Source: Dehalococcoidia bacterium (GTDB lineage: Bacteria; Chloroflexota; Dehalococcoidia; JAENJB01). From it: a stretch of DNA of 6,377 nucleotides. Location: assembly GCA_030690705.1 (NCBI GenBank), contig JAUYGE010000118.1, forward strand, positions 1 through 6,377. The letters run 5' to 3'. The position numbers and the translations under genes are program-made. The notes beneath the pieces were generated by a model. It ran no database searches. It was given only the letters and a program-made list of their open reading frames with translations, and had not been told where the DNA came from. Shown here piece after piece: positions 3,595 through 6,377 of this stretch; within the stretch, counting starts at the first letter, position 1; every line of letters starts with the position of its first letter.

Positions 3595-6285
3595 ATGGAA
3601 GAAATAACCCTCACTATCGACGGCACTCAGGTCAAGGCCAAGAAGGGACAATCGGTCCTCGGGGCGGCGAAGCACGCGGGCATCTACATACCCTCCCTTT
3701 GCGCCGATCCGGAACTGACCGCCTACGGTGGGTGCCGCGTTTGCGTAGTGGAAATCGACGGGGTATCCGGAGACCTGCCCACCTCCTGCACTACCAAGGC
3801 CGAGCGGGGGATGGTGGTGCAGACCAACACCCCGAGGGTCAAGGAGACCCGCAAACGCATTGTGGACCTCATCCGCCGCGACCACTCGGACGACTGCGAG
3901 ATGTGCCCGAAGAACAAGAACTGCGAGCTACAGAAGGTAACCGACTATGTCGGTATCCAGCGGTACCCGGTCAAGAAGCTGGCGGGCATCACGGCCCCTG
4001 ACTGGAGCAACCCGTTCTTTCTGCTGGACCGCCAACGGTGCATCCTCTGCACCAAGTGCATCCGCACCTGCAAGGAACTGGTGAACGTCGGCGCCCTGGA
4101 ACTGGTAGGCAATCTCAACTCGGCCCGCGTTGTCGGCCTGGGCAACAAGCCCATTGCCGAGTCGCCCTGCATTTCGTGCGGCCAGTGCGTTGACAAGTGT
4201 CCCACGGCGAGCCTGATGGAGAAGGTCTACCGGGTGCCCACCAAGGAGGTCAGGACCGTCTGCCCGTATTGCGGGGTGGGCTGCGGCATCAAGGTGGGAC
4301 TCTACTATGACCTCATCTCGACTACCTGGGGTGATAAGGAGAGCCCGGTCAACAAGGGCCGTCTGTGCGTAAAAGGGCGTTTCGGTATCGCCGAGTTCGT
4401 CAACCACGACGACCGCCTGCTGTCGCCTCTGATCAAGAGCGAGGGACGCTTCAGCGATGCCTCCTGGGACGAGGCCCTGGACCATGTGACGGAGAAGCTG
4501 GCCGGGTACAAGGGTGACCAGTTCGCTCTTATCGCATCGGCTAAGTGCACCAACGAGGACAACTACATCTTCCAGAAGTTTGCACGGGTGGTCATGGGCA
4601 CCAATAATGTGGACCACTGCGCCCGCCTCTGCCATGCTCCAACCGTGGAGGGTATGATACAGAGTTTCGGAAGCGGGGCGATGACCAGCTCCATAAGCGA
4701 GATAGCCGGGGCGAAGACGCTCTTCGCCATCGGCTCCAACACCACCTCCAGCCACCCGGTCATCGGCCAGGAGGTCAAGCTGGCAGCCCGGAAGGGGGCC
4801 AAGCTCATCGTCGCCAACCCGCGCGAGATTGACCTGTGCCGCTTCGCCACCGTCTGGCTGAGGCACCGCCCGGGGACGGATGTGGCCCTCGTCATGGGCA
4901 TGGCCAGGGTGATTGTGGACGAGGGTCTGGCGGATATGCAGTTCGTGCAGGAGCGCTGCGAGAACTTCGACGCCTTCAAGGCCTCCCTGGCGGAGTTCGG
5001 CCTGGAGTCGGTGGAGAAAATCACCGGCGTACCAAAGGACAAGATTGCTGAGGCGGCCCGCCTCTATGCGACTCAGAAGCCGGCCATCACTCTCTTCGCC
5101 ATGGGCATCACCCAGCACACCACCGGGACCGACAACGTCCTCGCCATATCGAACCTGGCCATGCTGACCGGCAATGTGGGCAAGCCATCCGCCGGCGTCG
5201 CCCCTCTCCGGGGCCACAACAACGTGCAGGGTTCCAGCGACATGGGTGTCCTGCCGAACTATTACACCGGCTATCAGAGGGTTGAGAATGCGCAGGTGAG
5301 GGAGAAGTTCGAGAAGGCCTGGGGGGTGAAGCTTAGTCCCCGTCCGGGGCTTACTCTGACCGAGATATTCACGGCTGCCCTGTCGGGGCAGATTAAGGCG
5401 GTGTATCTCATCGGGGAGAACCCGGTCTTGAGCGAGCCGGATGCCAACAAGACACAGAAGGCTCTCGAGAGCCTGGAGTTCCTGCTGGTCCAGGATATCT
5501 TCCCCACGGAGAGCGGTCGCCCGGCCCACGTTGTCCTTCCCGCCTGCAGCTTTGCCGAGAGGGACGGCACCTTCACTAACACCGAGAGACGCGTGCAACG
5601 GGTCAGGAAGGTAATAGAGCCCATCGGCGAGTCCAGGCCCGACTGGTGGATTGTCTGCCAGATCGCGAAGAAGATGGGGGCGTCCGGGTTCGATTATCAG
5701 CATCCCTCCGAGATCATGGACGAGATTGCCAGTCTTACCACTATCTATGGGGGCATCGCCTATCCAAGGCTGGAGCAGGTCGGCCTGCAGTGGCCGTGCC
5801 CGACGAAAGACCATCCGGGGACGCCGTTCCTTCACGCTCAGGCGTTCACCAGGGGGAAAGGGCATTTCTCTCCTCTGAAGGACAGGCCGCCGGCGGAGCT
5901 GCCGGATGAGAGCTATCCCTTGATTCTCACCACCCAGCGCAGCCTATTCCAGTTCCATACAGGCACCATGACCCGGCGGGTCGAGGGCCTGGAGACCCTG
6001 CGCCATGAGGAGTTAGTGGAGATGAACCCGGTGGATGCCGCGAACCTTGGGATTGCCGACGGCGACTTCGTAAAGGTCACTTCCAGGAGGGGGGAGATGG
6101 TGGCCAGGGCCAGGGTGAACGGAGTCTCACCCGTCGGGGTGGTATGCACGACCTTCCATTTCTCGGAGAGTCCTACGAACAGGCTCACCAATTCGGCGGT
6201 GGACCCCGTCTCCAAAATACCCGAGCTCAAGGTATGCGCGGTGAGGGTGGAGAAGACCGAGCCGCCGTCGGATTTGGACTTGTGA
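3595..6285 (+). CDS. fdhA: Formate dehydrogenase catalytic subunit, cytoplasmic, NuoG-like iron-sulfur N terminus, Cys form
   Basis: This enzyme interconverts formate and CO2 at a molybdenum or tungsten bis-pyranopterin cofactor; in acetogen-like pathways it feeds the Wood-Ljungdahl methyl branch. The 896-residue protein has, in order: a 2Fe-2S domain (C36, C47, C50, C65); a His-Cys3 4Fe-4S site (H97, C101, C104, C110); two ferredoxin-type 4Fe-4S sites (C149, C152, C155, C159 and C192, C195, C198, C202); the molybdopterin 4Fe-4S site (C223, C226, C230, C258, then K260); the catalytic core; and a dinucleotide-binding C-terminal domain (from about 774). The metal ligand is C346 (TGC codon) in CARLCHAPTV, followed by H347; R539 in LRGHNNVQGS lies 193 residues on, the same spacing as U140 and R333 in E. 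coli FdhF. No twin-arginine signal is present, so it acts in the cytoplasm. No NuoE/NuoF-like partner is adjacent. NuoG is less likely given the formate-type active site. Confidence 0.93.
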   Translation: MEEITLTIDGTQVKAKKGQSVLGAAKHAGIYIPSLCADPELTAYGGCRVCVVEIDGVSGDLPTSCTTKAERGMVVQTNTPRVKETRKRIVDLIRRDHSDDCEMCPKNKNCELQKVTDYVGIQRYPVKKLAGITAPDWSNPFFLLDRQRCILCTKCIRTCKELVNVGALELVGNLNSARVVGLGNKPIAESPCISCGQCVDKCPTASLMEKVYRVPTKEVRTVCPYCGVGCGIKVGLYYDLISTTWGDKESPVNKGRLCVKGRFGIAEFVNHDDRLLSPLIKSEGRFSDASWDEALDHVTEKLAGYKGDQFALIASAKCTNEDNYIFQKFARVVMGTNNVDHCARLCHAPTVEGMIQSFGSGAMTSSISEIAGAKTLFAIGSNTTSSHPVIGQEVKLAARKGAKLIVANPREIDLCRFATVWLRHRPGTDVALVMGMARVIVDEGLADMQFVQERCENFDAFKASLAEFGLESVEKITGVPKDKIAEAARLYATQKPAITLFAMGITQHTTGTDNVLAISNLAMLTGNVGKPSAGVAPLRGHNNVQGSSDMGVLPNYYTGYQRVENAQVREKFEKAWGVKLSPRPGLTLTEIFTAALSGQIKAVYLIGENPVLSEPDANKTQKALESLEFLLVQDIFPTESGRPAHVVLPACSFAERDGTFTNTERRVQRVRKVIEPIGESRPDWWIVCQIAKKMGASGFDYQHPSEIMDEIASLTTIYGGIAYPRLEQVGLQWPCPTKDHPGTPFLHAQAFTRGKGHFSPLKDRPPAELPDESYPLILTTQRSLFQFHTGTMTRRVEGLETLRHEELVEMNPVDAANLGIADGDFVKVTSRRGEMVARARVNGVSPVGVVCTTFHFSESPTNRLTNSAVDPVSKIPELKVCAVRVEKTEPPSDLDL

Positions 6286-6309
6286 CGGACTGACCAGTAC
6301 GAAGGGGTA

Positions 6310-6337
6310 TCGACAAATCCGTTGAAAGTGGTATAAT
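6310..6337 (+). promoter_or_regulatory. Promoter of the 5S rRNA gene
   Basis: TCGACA at 6310-6315 matches five of six -35 positions. After a 16-base spacer, TATAAT at 6332-6337 is a perfect -10 box. Counting a usual 6-base discriminator (AGCGTT), the first transcribed base is 6344, which coincides with position 1 of the 5S rRNA by alignment. It lies 24 bases downstream of the fdhA stop. No hairpin with a T-run is visible between fdhA and this promoter, so readthrough from fdhA is possible. Confidence 0.7.
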
Positions 6338-6343
6338 AGCGTT

Positions 6344-6377
6344 CTCTTGGTGGTCGAAGCGAGGCGGAACCACCCGT
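6344..6377 (+). rRNA. rrf: 5S ribosomal RNA, 5' part (cut by the window edge)
   Basis: The last 34 bases align without gaps to the first 34 positions of E. coli 5S rRNA as I recall it. UUGGUGGUCGAAGCG corresponds to CUGGCGGCCGUAGCG (positions 4-18). AGGCGGAACCACCCGU corresponds to CGGUGGUCCCACCUGA (19-34). Helix I 5' strand, loop A with its GAAGCG, and the conserved AACCACCCGU of helix II and loop B are all present. GGTGGT at 6349-6354 and ACCACC at 6369-6374 look like an inverted repeat, but this follows from 5S conservation and is not an operator. The 3' two thirds lie outside the window. No 23S rRNA precedes it; what follows cannot be seen. The exact 5' end is uncertain by one or two bases. 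Confidence 0.85.

Noticed and set aside
4630..4632. Selenocysteine at the FdhA active site
   Set aside because: The codon is TGC (cysteine), not TGA, and no recoding is needed for the full-length protein.
3928..5865. Long open frame (645 codons) antisense to fdhA
   Set aside because: It lies wholly within the well-supported fdhA gene in the opposite direction, has no family motifs, and is what G+C-rich coding sequence commonly produces on the opposite strand.
1..6377. CRISPR array, toxin-antitoxin pair or other multi-gene defence system
   Set aside because: No regularly spaced direct repeats, no cas-like gene and no two-gene toxin-antitoxin arrangement are visible; the only repeats are the short palindromic units at 3372-3498.

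Overview
The window is a piece of bacterial chromosome. It most resembles Dehalococcoidia or a related Chloroflexota lineage, although the sequence alone does not prove this. Three things point that way: the family-level look of the housekeeping genes, a cluster of short 'GGATTGCTTCG...CGCAATGAC' palindromic repeats, and a 5S rRNA gene with its own promoter and no 23S gene before it (split rRNA genes are known in Dehalococcoides). Most of the window is G+C-rich (over 60% by eye). The left end is clearly more A+T-rich.

Left part (1-990). This is an accessory-looking patch. A leftward extended -10 promoter at the edge probably serves a gene outside the window. About 200 bases with no recognisable gene follow, containing a set of alternative hairpins. 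Next comes an unrecognised 172-residue protein with one N-terminal membrane helix (312-830, rightward) and its own promoter. After it lies the last 30 or so codons of an IS3-type transposase (872-962, leftward), the remains of a lost insertion sequence.

Middle (991-3347). Two housekeeping genes, thiL (thiamine-monophosphate kinase) and tsaE (ATPase for tRNA t6A synthesis), form a tightly coupled leftward operon. A calcineurin-like metallophosphoesterase gene points the other way. The intergenic region between them contains an 8-bp perfect palindrome.

Right part (3348-6377). The repeat cluster separates the phosphoesterase from a large rightward gene for a cytoplasmic molybdenum or tungsten formate dehydrogenase catalytic subunit (fdhA). 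FdhA has a NuoG-like N-terminal set of iron-sulfur clusters and a cysteine at the position often held by selenocysteine. It has a good sigma-70-type promoter and ribosome binding site. No NuoE/NuoF-type partner gene is adjacent. Fifty-eight bases after its stop codon, a second promoter leads into the first 34 nucleotides of a 5S rRNA gene, which the right edge cuts off. The promoter spacing puts transcription start at or within a base or two of the mature 5S end.

I do not see a clear undescribed multi-gene system. The points most worth a second look are the self-promoted 5S gene, the partnerless FdhA and the A+T-rich orphan gene beside the IS remnant.
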